A program made the translations under genes and the position numbers. From NCBI RefSeq assembly GCF_012933385.1, contig NZ_JABBPN010000009.1, positions 62,001-126,000 on the forward strand: a stretch of DNA of 64,000 nt, given 5' to 3'. This stretch comes from Paenibacillus lemnae (GTDB taxonomy: Bacteria; Bacillota; Bacilli; Paenibacillales; Paenibacillaceae). Each line of letters begins with the position of its first letter. Positions within the stretch are counted from its first letter, which is position 1. The notes below the pieces were generated by a model. That model was not told where the DNA came from and ran no database searches. It saw only the letters and a list, made by a program, of their open reading frames with translations. Shown one piece after another: positions 9,241 to 16,717 of this stretch.

Positions 9241-9265
9241 ATATATACTTGAATAAAGTATATAT
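9241..9265. promoter_or_regulatory. Palindromic operator, probable PadR autoregulatory site
   Basis: ATATATACTT-N5-AAGTATATAT is a perfect 10-bp inverted repeat that begins 44 bases before the PadR ATG. It overlaps a candidate -35 (TTGAAT at 9249-9254), so a bound repressor would block transcription. AT-rich palindromes of this form are usual for PadR-like regulators of PadR/HAAS operons. Confidence 0.78.
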
Positions 9266-9284
9266 CTCTGATAAATTGTATCCT

Positions 9285-9626
9285 ATGGACAGAACCAGTT
9301 TAATCAAAGGTCACTTGGAAATGTGCGTATTGGCCATTTTGAATAAGCAAAAGAGCTATGGGTATGAAATCATGAAGGAACTGGATCAATATCATCTCAC
9401 ATTGAAGGGAGTCGGAAGCATATACCCCATTCTGAACAAGCTGCTTGATCAGAATTGGGTAATAGCCAGCCGTGAGTGGACAGACAGCGGAAAGGCCAGA
9501 GTATATTACGAAATTAATGAGAGAGGCAGGTTTCACCTGCAGGATAGTATCAAAGAATGGCTGGCCCTGCAGGATGATCTGAAGTCCCTGCTTTATAGCA
9601 GTATGGAAGGAGCGTGGCCGGAATGA
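9285..9626 (+). CDS. PadR-family transcriptional regulator
   Basis: This 113-aa protein is a PadR winged-helix repressor. It has the family opening LIKGHLEMCVLAILNKQKSYGYEIMKEL, then GVGSIYPILNKLL as the recognition-helix region, and a wing with GKARVYYEINERG. The ATG at 9285 is taken as the start. In-frame TTG codons at 9249 and 9276 exist, but the first lies inside the operator palindrome. No clear ribosome site precedes the ATG, and the candidate promoter would start transcription almost on it, so the message may be leaderless. It probably represses its own operon with the HAAS membrane protein and the serine hydrolase, to which it is translationally coupled. Confidence 0.88.
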   Translation: MDRTSLIKGHLEMCVLAILNKQKSYGYEIMKELDQYHLTLKGVGSIYPILNKLLDQNWVIASREWTDSGKARVYYEINERGRFHLQDSIKEWLALQDDLKSLLYSSMEGAWPE

Positions 9627-10132
9627 CGGCAAAGCTGAATGAGGAGGAACAGCAGTATTTAGAGGAAGTCTTGAGTGGATTGAAGCATTATCATGTCAGC
9701 CGCAAGGCTCGTGAAGGATTGAAAGCGCAGCTTGTGGATCACTTTCAGGATGCAAGGGAGCAAGGAGACCATGGTATGGACACCTTGGAAAGCTCAGCGG
9801 ATTTCATCCGGAACTACCTGGAGGTTCACAAGCTGGATCTGTATTCAGAGAATCGAAAAATGCGCGGCAGACGCGGGGGTTTATGGAAAATACTTATCTC
9901 GGGTGTGATCATCTTTACAGCTTCATATACCCTGCTCCAGCTGCTCTGGTCCATCTTTCTGACCGAATCGCTGGTCTCCGGCCGGTCTCTGGCAGACTAC
10001 AGCCTTCTATATTACATATCCCCTAATAGCTGGTGGAATGCAATGCTGATGCTGATCAGTATCTGCTCTTCTCTGCTGATTTCAGCAGTATCGGTTTGGA
10101 TGCTTCGGCGAAGGGAGCGCCTAGTTCAATGA
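9623..10132 (+). CDS. HAAS-domain membrane protein
   Basis: This 169-aa protein has an N-terminal soluble HAAS-like helical domain of about 80 residues (EEEQQYLEEVLSGLKHYHVS onward) followed by two hydrophobic segments at about residues 90-115 and 135-160. HAAS proteins are usual partners of PadR repressors in Bacillota and are thought to link membrane events to other modules. The ATG at 9623 overlaps the PadR stop as ATGA and has a GGAAGGAG ribosome site. The gene also ends in an ATGA overlap with the serine hydrolase, so the three are made together. Confidence 0.8.
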   Translation: MTAKLNEEEQQYLEEVLSGLKHYHVSRKAREGLKAQLVDHFQDAREQGDHGMDTLESSADFIRNYLEVHKLDLYSENRKMRGRRGGLWKILISGVIIFTASYTLLQLLWSIFLTESLVSGRSLADYSLLYYISPNSWWNAMLMLISICSSLLISAVSVWMLRRRERLVQ

Positions 10133-11601
10133 CAAAACCTTTGATTCTTGGCCTACTGCTGTTCATGCTGCTCCCTGGGTTCTACTCGTACGGTGAAGGC
10201 GGAAATCCCGTGCCGGAGAAGGTCATAGACCGGTATGTTGAAGAATATCTTCAAGAGCACCGCGTTCCCGGCGCCTCCATCGTACTGGTCCGCGGAAACG
10301 AACTCATATACGCTCAGAGCTTTGGGATAACTGGGGGCAGTAAAGAACCCGTAACCCTGAATACCCCTTTCACGCTGGGATCGATCAGCAAATCATTCAC
10401 CGCACTGGCGATCATGCAGCTGATTGAGCAGGATAAAGTCCAATTGGAAGCACCGGTTCAACATTACCTGCCCTGGTTTACATTAAAGAACCCGCAAGAA
10501 GCTTCTCAGTTGACGATTCGCCATCTTCTAACCCACTCCAGCGGCATCCGTACTTATGACGGTCTCGTATTCTCTGATCAGGGACCCGGTGATTCCAGCA
10601 GCCTTCAACGCCATGTCAAGCATATGAAGGAAATCGAGCTTAGCTCACCTCCCGGAGAGAAACACCAGTACAGTAATGCCAATTACCTCATCCTTGGCGC
10701 CATTGTCGAAGAGGTGTCCGGAGAGTATTTCCCGGCGTATATGGACCGACATATTTTCAGTCCCCTAAACATGGAACATGCGGCTGCCGACCATGAGACG
10801 GCGGTTAGCAGGGGATATGTAAAGGGTTATCAATCCTGGTTCGGATATCCGGTATCCAGTCAGTTGCCGTATGATAACGGAGGCGCAGCGTACGGTTACA
10901 TGACTGGCAGTGCGCACGATATGATGAAATACATACAATTTTTATTGAGAACAAATACAGGGAGCGTGCTGAAAGAAGAGAATATCTCTTTACTTTATAA
11001 GCCGCTGCTGCAAAACCGGAAAGACCGCTATTACAGCTTCGGCTGGAGAATTACCGCTGCATCGTCCACTTCCGAAGAAATGGTCTGGCATTCCGGCTCT
11101 ACGCCCGATTCCCATACCGAAATTTTTTTCTTTCCCGAATCGGGATGGGGCGGAGCCATTCTGACGAACAAGAATCATGTTATGGAAGAACCTGCATTAC
11201 CTCAGCTTAAAGCCGGAATCATTGATCTGATTCAAGGCAGGGAGCCTCAATCTACGGTGTCTATGAGTTCTTTAACACGCATTTCATGGATTGCAGCTGG
11301 ACTGAACCTCATGCTTCTAGCGGCATCTATTGTGCTCATGATTCGGATGCGAAAGGGCGCGGTACAGCAGTATCGGCTGCTGTGGCTCCTGCTCTCTGCT
11401 GTTCTCTTCATTGTTGCGGCTTCTGCCATCCCACTGCTTACCTGGGGAACATCAAGTCCCTGGCACAGCATACAGGCATTTGCCCCGGACATTGCCGCCC
11501 TTTCGATCGGCGCAACCTTGCTGCTGGGTATCGCTGCTCTGCTGGCCGCAGCCATTGGTCTGCGTAAGCCGCCGGCACCCAGTATCAGTCCGCATGCTTA
11601 A
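10129..11601 (+). CDS. Beta-lactamase-family serine hydrolase, membrane-anchored
   Basis: This 490-aa protein begins with a signal sequence or anchor (LILGLLLFMLLPGFYSYGEG) and has a class-C beta-lactamase/penicillin-binding-protein fold. The catalytic SxxK is SISK in TLGSISKSFTALA and the YxN triad element is YSNANY. About 130 C-terminal residues hold several membrane helices. Such proteins act outside the membrane on peptides, esters or cell-wall fragments; whether this one destroys beta-lactams is unknown. The start at 10129 overlaps the HAAS stop (ATGA), with AAGGGAG upstream. The stop overlaps the convergent channel gene by four bases. Confidence 0.88.
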   Translation: MTKPLILGLLLFMLLPGFYSYGEGGNPVPEKVIDRYVEEYLQEHRVPGASIVLVRGNELIYAQSFGITGGSKEPVTLNTPFTLGSISKSFTALAIMQLIEQDKVQLEAPVQHYLPWFTLKNPQEASQLTIRHLLTHSSGIRTYDGLVFSDQGPGDSSSLQRHVKHMKEIELSSPPGEKHQYSNANYLILGAIVEEVSGEYFPAYMDRHIFSPLNMEHAAADHETAVSRGYVKGYQSWFGYPVSSQLPYDNGGAAYGYMTGSAHDMMKYIQFLLRTNTGSVLKEENISLLYKPLLQNRKDRYYSFGWRITAASSTSEEMVWHSGSTPDSHTEIFFFPESGWGGAILTNKNHVMEEPALPQLKAGIIDLIQGREPQSTVSMSSLTRISWIAAGLNLMLLAASIVLMIRMRKGAVQQYRLLWLLLSAVLFIVAASAIPLLTWGTSSPWHSIQAFAPDIAALSIGATLLLGIAALLAAAIGLRKPPAPSISPHA

Positions 11602-12383
11602 TGGGATTCATCCATAAAGGGCTTATTCACATAATGGTACATATAGGCCATGAATACACCCCCGCCAATCAGGTTCCCGAGCGTCACGGGCACCAGATTG
11701 TACACCGCTCCTGACAGAGAAATGGTGTCGGGATGATCCACGACAAGCGCAATAGCAAACGTACACATGTTGGCAATACTATGTTCGTAGCCTGAAATGA
11801 AGAAGCAGAAAACAAACAGCATCATCGCAAACAGCTTGGGGCCATCGCCCTTCATTCCCATAGGTATGAAAAAGGCGAGACAGACCAGCCAGTTACACAG
11901 GATAGCCCGGAAAAACAGCTCGGTCAGCGGAGCATGCATCTTTTTCTCCACCACAGACAGCAGAAATCCATTGACCTCGGGCGAGTTGAACAGTCCTGTC
12001 AAGTAGATGAGCAGTGCAAAGGCTGCTGCCCCAAGTATATTACCTGCATAGCTCGTGACCCACAACTTGCCCGTTTCCGTCCACTTCAGCTTTCGGCGGA
12101 GAGCGGCATAGGAATAATAGAACGTATTCCCTGTAAACAGATCTCCGCCTCCATAAGAAATCAGAATAATAGCGGCTCCAAATGTGATCGCAGCCATTGG
12201 ATACACCGCAGGGGAATGCACAGCATAAAAGTAACTTCCTGTCTTGAATGCCACGATGACGCCAAAGCCGATAAACATACTGGCCAGCGCAGAACGAGCC
12301 AAATAACGAAGCTTGCTCTGTTTGAAAATTTTCATTTTCTTCAAGGCCAGTTTCTCGACTTCCAGCAGGGATTGGACTTCCAT
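11598..12383 (-). CDS. Formate/nitrite transporter family channel
   Basis: This 261-aa protein has about six membrane helices and belongs to the FocA/NirC family of pentameric anion channels for formate, nitrite or related monovalent anions. Support comes from SALASMFIGFGVIVAFKTGS in the first helix, GGDLFTGNTFYYS in the second, and NWLVCLAFFIP with AFVFCFFISGYEHSIANM later. The ATG at 12383 with GGAAG upstream is preferred over longer in-frame options, which would add a Cys/His-rich stretch not expected in the family. It is convergent with the serine hydrolase and appears monocistronic. Confidence 0.9.
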   Translation of the reverse strand: MEVQSLLEVEKLALKKMKIFKQSKLRYLARSALASMFIGFGVIVAFKTGSYFYAVHSPAVYPMAAITFGAAIILISYGGGDLFTGNTFYYSYAALRRKLKWTETGKLWVTSYAGNILGAAAFALLIYLTGLFNSPEVNGFLLSVVEKKMHAPLTELFFRAILCNWLVCLAFFIPMGMKGDGPKLFAMMLFVFCFFISGYEHSIANMCTFAIALVVDHPDTISLSGAVYNLVPVTLGNLIGGGVFMAYMYHYVNKPFMDESH

Positions 12384-12482
12384 GGACTCACTTCCCTTTA
12401 CATAGGATTCATGCAGCATTCTCATCCCTAGATTACTATGATTTTGAACCGAATTACAGTGACATTTCTCACAGTAAACATC

Positions 12483-12530
12483 AAAAAAAGGCGCGAATCG
12501 AGGACCTACGTCCACCATTCACGCCTTTTA
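12483..12530 (-). terminator. Intrinsic terminator of the 58-aa gene
   Basis: A 13-bp stem with one mismatch (AAAAGGCGTGAAT / ATTCGCGCCTTTT on the minus strand) is followed by further T. It lies downstream of the small minus-strand gene at 12579-12755. Confidence 0.85.
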
Positions 12531-12578
12531 TATGAAACAGTCATTACGCACCCAGAAGAGGTGTTCGCTTATCGAAGC

Positions 12579-12755
12579 CTACTTATCGTTGTTCTCGTTC
12601 TCACTGTTTTCCAGCTTGTTCTCATGCTCCATCTGATATTTCTCACGCATCAGCTTTTGCATAATAAACTTCTCCTGCTCATTCAAGCCTTCCTGGTTAT
12701 CCTGCAGAATCATATTGTCGATGTTGCGCTTCAGTACCTCATTTTGCGTATTCAA
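12579..12755 (-). CDS. Small 58-aa hypothetical protein with TTG start
   Basis: The message carries a near-perfect AAAGGAGGAACC ribosome site, then a TTG start at 12755 and 58 codons ending at TAG. The product is hydrophilic and helical: NTQNEVLKRNIDNMILQD, then EKFIMQKLMREKYQM, and an Asn/Glu-rich tail ending NSENENNDK. It has no cysteine or membrane segment. A terminator lies about 50 bases downstream, so it is an independent unit between the channel gene and ydjO. The product family was not recognised. Confidence 0.75.
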   Translation of the reverse strand: MNTQNEVLKRNIDNMILQDNQEGLNEQEKFIMQKLMREKYQMEHENKLENSENENNDK

Positions 12756-12946
12756 AATACGGTTCCTCCTTTGGAATTTATGCGATCTTTCCGCATGTTT
12801 TTATACATAACCCCATTAAGGGACTTATGTAATAACTAACCGCTTCCGCAAAAATGAAACGGGTGGGCGTTCGTCAGACAATGCGGGAGTCGTACATTTT
12901 CGAAAAGATACCGACCGTACCTGTGTCGCTTTCCTGGTCTTAGCCG

Positions 12947-13183
12947 CTATTTCCGATCAATCAGAATCCCCTTACCAAGTGACTTTTGTTTCTTATTCGT
13001 GTTGACGAGCAGAGGCAGCATCCTCGTTTCTTTAACCATAGGAGATTTGCACAGCTGGCAGACCGGTTCCGTTTCAAATGCAAAATCGTCACGGATCCAT
13101 CCCTTGCAGTCATCCTTTGCACAAGCCCATACCTCGGTCATTTCCTCCGGTACAGCTTCCATAGCATTCTTACGCGAATACAT
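12947..13183 (-). CDS. ydjO: Cold-inducible YdjO-like zinc-ribbon protein
   Basis: This 78-aa protein resembles the small cold-inducible YdjO of Bacillus. Two CxxC-like pairs, WACAKDDCKGW and PVCQLCKSPM, should form a zinc ribbon. The ATG at 13183 sits seven bases after AAGGAGG; an upstream GTG would be too close to it. It follows a cold-shock protein gene in the same direction, but a strong terminator separates them, so it either has its own promoter or depends on readthrough. Its molecular role is unknown. Confidence 0.85.
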   Translation of the reverse strand: MYSRKNAMEAVPEEMTEVWACAKDDCKGWIRDDFAFETEPVCQLCKSPMVKETRMLPLLVNTNKKQKSLGKGILIDRK

Positions 13184-13250
13184 GAACACGCCTCCTTATC
13201 CCGTCTTACGAATCGTGGTCCTATTCCAGCCACAAGATGACTGAATGTTT

Positions 13251-13289
13251 AAAACAAAGCTGCCCTTAATGTCACACATTAAGGGCAGC
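13251..13289 (-). terminator. Intrinsic terminator of csp
   Basis: A perfect 13-bp stem (GCTGCCCTTAATG / CATTAAGGGCAGC) with a 5-nt loop is followed on the minus strand by TTTGTTTT. Confidence 0.93.
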
Positions 13290-13301
13290 GATTGTTACTT
13301 C

Positions 13302-13502
13302 TTACAGTTTTACAACGTTCTCAGCTTGTGGTCCACGGTTTCCTTCAACGATGTTGAATTCTACGCGTTGGCCTTCGTCCAATGTTTTGAAGCCGTCGCC
13401 TTGGATCGCGCTGAAGTGAACGAATACATCGTTACCGCCTTCAACTTCGATGAAACCGAAGCCCTTCTCTGCATTAAACCATTTAACAGTTCCTGTTTGC
13501 AT
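13302..13502 (-). CDS. csp: Cold-shock protein (CspB/CspD type)
   Basis: This 66-aa single-domain RNA chaperone has both RNA-binding motifs, KGFGFIEV and DVFVHFSAI, and the usual start [12 protein letters not shown]. It destabilises RNA structure in the cold. The ATG at 13502 has an excellent AAAGGAGGTACACC ribosome site. A 130-base structured leader precedes it, as in other cold-shock genes. The cold-related ydjO gene lies just downstream. The exact paralogue letter cannot be assigned. Confidence 0.95.
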   Translation of the reverse strand: MQTGTVKWFNAEKGFGFIEVEGGNDVFVHFSAIQGDGFKTLDEGQRVEFNIVEGNRGPQAENVVKL

Positions 13503-13635
13503 GCGGGTGTACCTCCTTTAAAGATTTACATGACCTTTTTTTACTTCGTTAACGAATAAAAAAATTCACATATTGCACAAGGTTATCTGAAAATACAACC
13601 CTCTACAATATGTGAATTCAGGTCGATTTCGATAT
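13503..13635 (-). promoter_or_regulatory. Long structured 5' leader of csp
   Basis: From the predicted start of transcription near 13635 to the ATG there are about 130 untranslated bases. They contain a perfect 13-bp inverted repeat (arms 13563-13575 and 13606-13618) followed on the minus strand by seven T, which resembles an intrinsic terminator. A 12-bp palindrome, TTCGTTAACGAA, lies at 13545-13556. Long leaders that refold in the cold are known for cspA-type genes. Confidence 0.6.
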
Positions 13636-13641
13636 ATTCTC

Positions 13642-13670
13642 ATATTAGCACACTTCATGTGTGTTGGCAA
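13642..13670 (-). promoter_or_regulatory. Promoter of csp
   Basis: On the minus strand TTGCCA and TAATAT are separated by 17 bases, and TG one base before the -10 makes it an extended type. Confidence 0.65.
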
Positions 13671-13777
13671 GGTGAAGCTGAATTTGCAGGAAGATTTTTA
13701 TAATTCTATCCTATGCAGAAAAGGCCTGGAATATAACCCTGCTGCAAAAAAAATATGATCCTCCTGCCTAAAAAGCC

Positions 13778-14239
13778 TTACTCTCTAAGCTCTGACAAGG
13801 TTTCTTCCCACCGAGCCAGCACGCCGTCAGGTTCATGAAGCTGAAATGTCACGCCAGATGTAATTTGCGCATATTTGGCAGCATCCTCGCGAACAGACTC
13901 AATGATACCTTCAAAGCGTTCCCGGGGATGGCGTGCGTTCTCCAGCTGTTCCAGCACCCTTAGTGACAGTTTAACAATATACACCGATGTGTTCTGAATA
14001 CAGATCAGCGTGGCTTTTCCTGTCCGGATCAGGTTTCCCGTCGTTGTCGTTCCCGGCCAAAGGGCCAATCTCAGTGTACCTTCATCCACCGCCACCGCTT
14101 CTCCTGCACTGATCATGGCAGAGTGCGGCCAGCCGTCTTCGCCCACACTCAGCAGCAAAATGGCGTCTTTCTGCTTTTCCGGCAGATTCTTACCGTTCAG
14201 GAACTGGTACAGCTCTGCGGGCATCTTTATATTTTGCAT
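13778..14239 (-). CDS. Pyridoxamine 5'-phosphate oxidase-like protein
   Basis: This 153-aa protein has the split-barrel fold of FMN-binding PNPOx-like proteins. It opens with a short helical segment and then the strand pattern DAILLLSVGEDGWPHSAMISAGEAVAV, followed by LALWPGTTTTGNLIRTGKATLICI. It lacks the full set of residues needed to call a true pyridoxamine oxidase, so a flavin- or haem-related reductase role is possible. The ATG at 14239 has the ribosome site AAAGGAGGACAG. It stands alone between csp and the SDR gene. Confidence 0.82.
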   Translation of the reverse strand: MQNIKMPAELYQFLNGKNLPEKQKDAILLLSVGEDGWPHSAMISAGEAVAVDEGTLRLALWPGTTTTGNLIRTGKATLICIQNTSVYIVKLSLRVLEQLENARHPRERFEGIIESVREDAAKYAQITSGVTFQLHEPDGVLARWEETLSELRE

Positions 14240-14303
14240 CGTCCTGTCCTCCTTTGACCTATATTATATCATCGCATTTCACATTTTTCTTATATGTTCG
14301 CGT

Positions 14304-14332
14304 CAAAAAAAGGCCCCGGCTGGCCGGGACCT
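14304..14332 (-). terminator. Intrinsic terminator of the SDR gene
   Basis: On the minus strand a GC-rich stem, GGTCCCGGC / GCCGGGGCC, is followed by seven T. Confidence 0.88.
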
Positions 14333-14344
14333 TCATGTTATTCA

Positions 14345-15121
14345 TTATTGAATGGTCATGGCTCCATCAATGGCAATGGCGGTACCATTAATATAGCTGG
14401 ACTCGTCAGAAGCCAGGAATGAAACCAGACTTGCCACCTCTTCCGGTTCACCCAGCCGTCCCGCTGGAATGCCTGCGGTAATCTGATCATAGTATTGCTG
14501 CGGGTTATCCGGGTACCATTTTACCGACGCATGCTTGATCATATCTGTATTGATCGGTCCGGGGCAGATGGCGTTGACATTAATGCCTTCCGCTGCATAT
14601 TCAACTGCCGCATTCCGGGTCAGGCCGACCACTCCATGCTTGGCGGCTACATAACCGCCGAACGTGGCCGCTGCGATAATGCCGCCGCTGGAAGCCGTGT
14701 TGACGATGTGTCCGTATTTCTGCTCTTTCATGACTTGAAGCACATATTTTAATCCCAGAAACACGCCCTTCAAGTTAACGGCAATGACCTTATCAAACTG
14801 ACCTGGCTCATAGTCCGCAAGCGGAGCTACCTGCCCCTCAATTCCGGCGTTATTAAAGAAGGCATCGATTCGACCGAATCGTTCCTTCGCGGTCTGTACA
14901 TATTGTTTCACATCTTCTTCCTTGGTCACATCCGCTTTAACCGTATACACTTCTGTGCTGTCATTGGCTTTCTGGATATATTTTATCGTTTCCTGAAGTG
15001 CTTCCTCGTTCAAATCCACCAGCACCAGCTTTGCACCTTCCTGTGCAAACTTCAAGGCTGCTGCTCTTCCCAATCCTCCACCGGCGCCGGTAATGATGGC
15101 TGCTTTATCCTGTAATCTCAT
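14345..15121 (-). CDS. SDR-family NAD(P)-dependent oxidoreductase
   Basis: This 258-aa short-chain dehydrogenase has the cofactor motif TGAGGGLG at about residues 11-18, NNAG at about 91-94, a catalytic Ser in TASSGG, and YVAAK as the catalytic Tyr-x3-Lys. The C-terminus SSYINGTAIAIDGAMTIQ is typical of classical SDRs. An acidic residue at the end of beta-2 (LVLVDLNEE) favours NAD(H). The substrate, an alcohol or ketone, cannot be inferred. It is monocistronic with its own terminator. Confidence 0.9.
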   Translation of the reverse strand: MRLQDKAAIITGAGGGLGRAAALKFAQEGAKLVLVDLNEEALQETIKYIQKANDSTEVYTVKADVTKEEDVKQYVQTAKERFGRIDAFFNNAGIEGQVAPLADYEPGQFDKVIAVNLKGVFLGLKYVLQVMKEQKYGHIVNTASSGGIIAAATFGGYVAAKHGVVGLTRNAAVEYAAEGINVNAICPGPINTDMIKHASVKWYPDNPQQYYDQITAGIPAGRLGEPEEVASLVSFLASDESSYINGTAIAIDGAMTIQ

Positions 15122-15337
15122 ATCTACCTGACTCTCCTTTATAAGTTATTGGGTTCATTTATATGGATACCCTGAACGATCGAGCCATAATCATTTATAA
15201 TGAAGATACGGAACATGCATGAGCAGCCCTATGTCATTTTCAACAAACCTGCTGCCGGGGTAAAGGTGAATATACATACCTTAATTACATGCATTACATG
15301 CAAATGCAAAGAAGTCACGATACTCAGGAGGTCTATT

Positions 15338-15778
15338 ATGAAAATCAAGCTTCAAAGCCTCGGCGTTATCCTCATTGCGCTTCTTTTGTCCGGTTGCTCC
15401 GTTGTGGAGGATGTTACCCAGTCGCTGAACTACACGGATGAAGCCTCACAATTTATTAATGAAACGGTCGCCTTTGCGAACCAGGTTCCTCAATTAGCCC
15501 AGGAAGCTGCCAATAACAGCGACATTCTGGGACAGCTGAATACGCAGCTGGATCAGATGAAACAGTCGATCTCCGAGTTCAATGGTCTGGAAGCTCCTGC
15601 TTTTGCGCAAAATTTTCACGAGCAGCTCACCAGCTACAACGAAACGCTGAGTCAGCAGATTGACGAATACTCCACCCAAATTCAGAACGGAGTCACTGAT
15701 TTCAAGAACACCGAGATGGCCCAGACGCTGGGTCAAATCGAAGGGGTGCTGGAACAGCTGCGCGGTTTGGGGGAGTAG
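15338..15778 (+). CDS. DUF6376 (YjhA-like) lipoprotein
   Basis: This 146-aa lipoprotein has the lipobox LLSGC near residue 21, then a helical region rich in Gln and Asn with the pattern YTDEASQFINETVAFANQVPQ that resembles Bacillus YjhA. The function is unknown; it is anchored on the outer face of the membrane. The ATG at 15338 follows AGGAGG by six bases, so a longer upstream frame is not needed. A TATAAT at 15196-15201 may be its -10 element. A strong terminator ends the unit. Confidence 0.85.
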   Translation: MKIKLQSLGVILIALLLSGCSVVEDVTQSLNYTDEASQFINETVAFANQVPQLAQEAANNSDILGQLNTQLDQMKQSISEFNGLEAPAFAQNFHEQLTSYNETLSQQIDEYSTQIQNGVTDFKNTEMAQTLGQIEGVLEQLRGLGE

Positions 15779-15793
15779 CTCCATTGTAAAAGA

Positions 15794-15835
15794 GGATAGG
15801 GATGTTCCGCCTTGTGCGGGATCCCTATCCTTTTT
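15794..15835 (+). terminator. Intrinsic terminator of the DUF6376 gene
   Basis: A perfect 10-bp stem (GGATAGGGAT / ATCCCTATCC) is followed by five T. Confidence 0.92.
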
Positions 15836-15856
15836 GTTGGAGCTGGTGTTTCGTTG

Positions 15857-16294
15857 TCATAAGGGTGTGCCGGATTCAGGATACATCTCCCTCAAGAATG
15901 TCACAGACTGATGAATCAGCGCCTTCAGCACCTCGGCATCAATATCATCTACTTTGTTAATATAAACGCATGCCTTTCCGCTTGTGTGCTTGCCCAGCTG
16001 GTCCAGCAAAGCTCCCCTCTGGGAATCACCACCTGCTGCGAAATACAGGCTGATCTTGGCCTTGCGGGGAGAAAATCCAACTAGCGGCGCATCGCCTTCA
16101 TGTCCCGATTCATACTTGTAATGATACGAACCGAAGCCAATAATACTGGTTCCCCACATGACTGCCGGGTATCCGGTTGTTTCTGTGAACAGATCCAGGA
16201 GACGGTACGCATCTTCCTTCTTTTTCGGAGATTCAACGGCTTCTATAAATTCAACAACACTGTCATCCGTTGGTATGGTTTTCTGTTCTGCCAT
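15857..16294 (-). CDS. DUF1801 domain protein
   Basis: This 145-aa cytoplasmic protein matches the DUF1801 pattern: an N-terminal helix VEFIEAVESPKKKEDAYRLL, then GYPAVMWGTSIIGFGSYHYKYESG, then KISLYFAAGGD. The fold resembles YdhG/DUF1801 proteins of unknown function, sometimes implicated in iron or small-ligand binding. The ATG at 16294 with AAAGGAG upstream is chosen; a longer start would overlap the preceding gene. It follows the DUF6953 gene by 22 bases and is probably co-transcribed with it. Confidence 0.85.
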   Translation of the reverse strand: MAEQKTIPTDDSVVEFIEAVESPKKKEDAYRLLDLFTETTGYPAVMWGTSIIGFGSYHYKYESGHEGDAPLVGFSPRKAKISLYFAAGGDSQRGALLDQLGKHTSGKACVYINKVDDIDAEVLKALIHQSVTFLREMYPESGTPL

Positions 16295-16316
16295 TATATC
16301 CGTGTGTCTCCTTTGG

Positions 16317-16556
16317 TCATGTCCAAGCCCACATGAATCCGTCACGATCCCAGGCGATCCGCCCGTTGTGAAGCTTTCGAAAAGCTTTTTTTACCTCTTT
16401 AGACAGGGATGCATTTCCATTCTCATTCACAAATACAAATTGTTCGCCAAAATGCTTCCTTACATATTCAATGGCATCTTCCTGACGAAGTGTGCCTGTA
16501 AACTGAATTTCCTTCACCATCCACTCCGCTACATTGTCTGCCGTAAATTCCATCAT
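16317..16556 (-). CDS. DUF6953 family small protein
   Basis: This 79-aa protein has the pattern NVAEWMVKEI, GTLRQEDAIEYVRKHFGEQF, VFVNENGNASLSKEVKKAFRKL and a Trp-rich end, which I recognise as the DUF6953 family of small Bacillota proteins. No function is known. The start is one of two adjacent ATG codons. It precedes the DUF1801 gene on the same strand. Confidence 0.8.
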   Translation of the reverse strand: MMEFTADNVAEWMVKEIQFTGTLRQEDAIEYVRKHFGEQFVFVNENGNASLSKEVKKAFRKLHNGRIAWDRDGFMWAWT

Positions 16557-16651
16557 CGTCCTCCTCTTGTTCGCCGCGATCTTTTTCTGATGTGCTTACT
16601 AGCCAGTATACCAAAACTGCGCGACAAGCTCTGTTTTGATGTAAAAGATGA

Positions 16652-16680
16652 TTGTGCATATGTATATCGTAGGCTACAAT
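16652..16680 (+). promoter_or_regulatory. Promoter of the ABC exporter gene
   Basis: TTGTGC at 16652-16657 and TACAAT at 16675-16680 are separated by 17 bases and lie about 40 bases before the predicted TTG start. Confidence 0.6.
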
Positions 16681-16717
16681 TTAATGTACTATGTTTCAAG
16701 CTTGGAGTGTGAATGCT

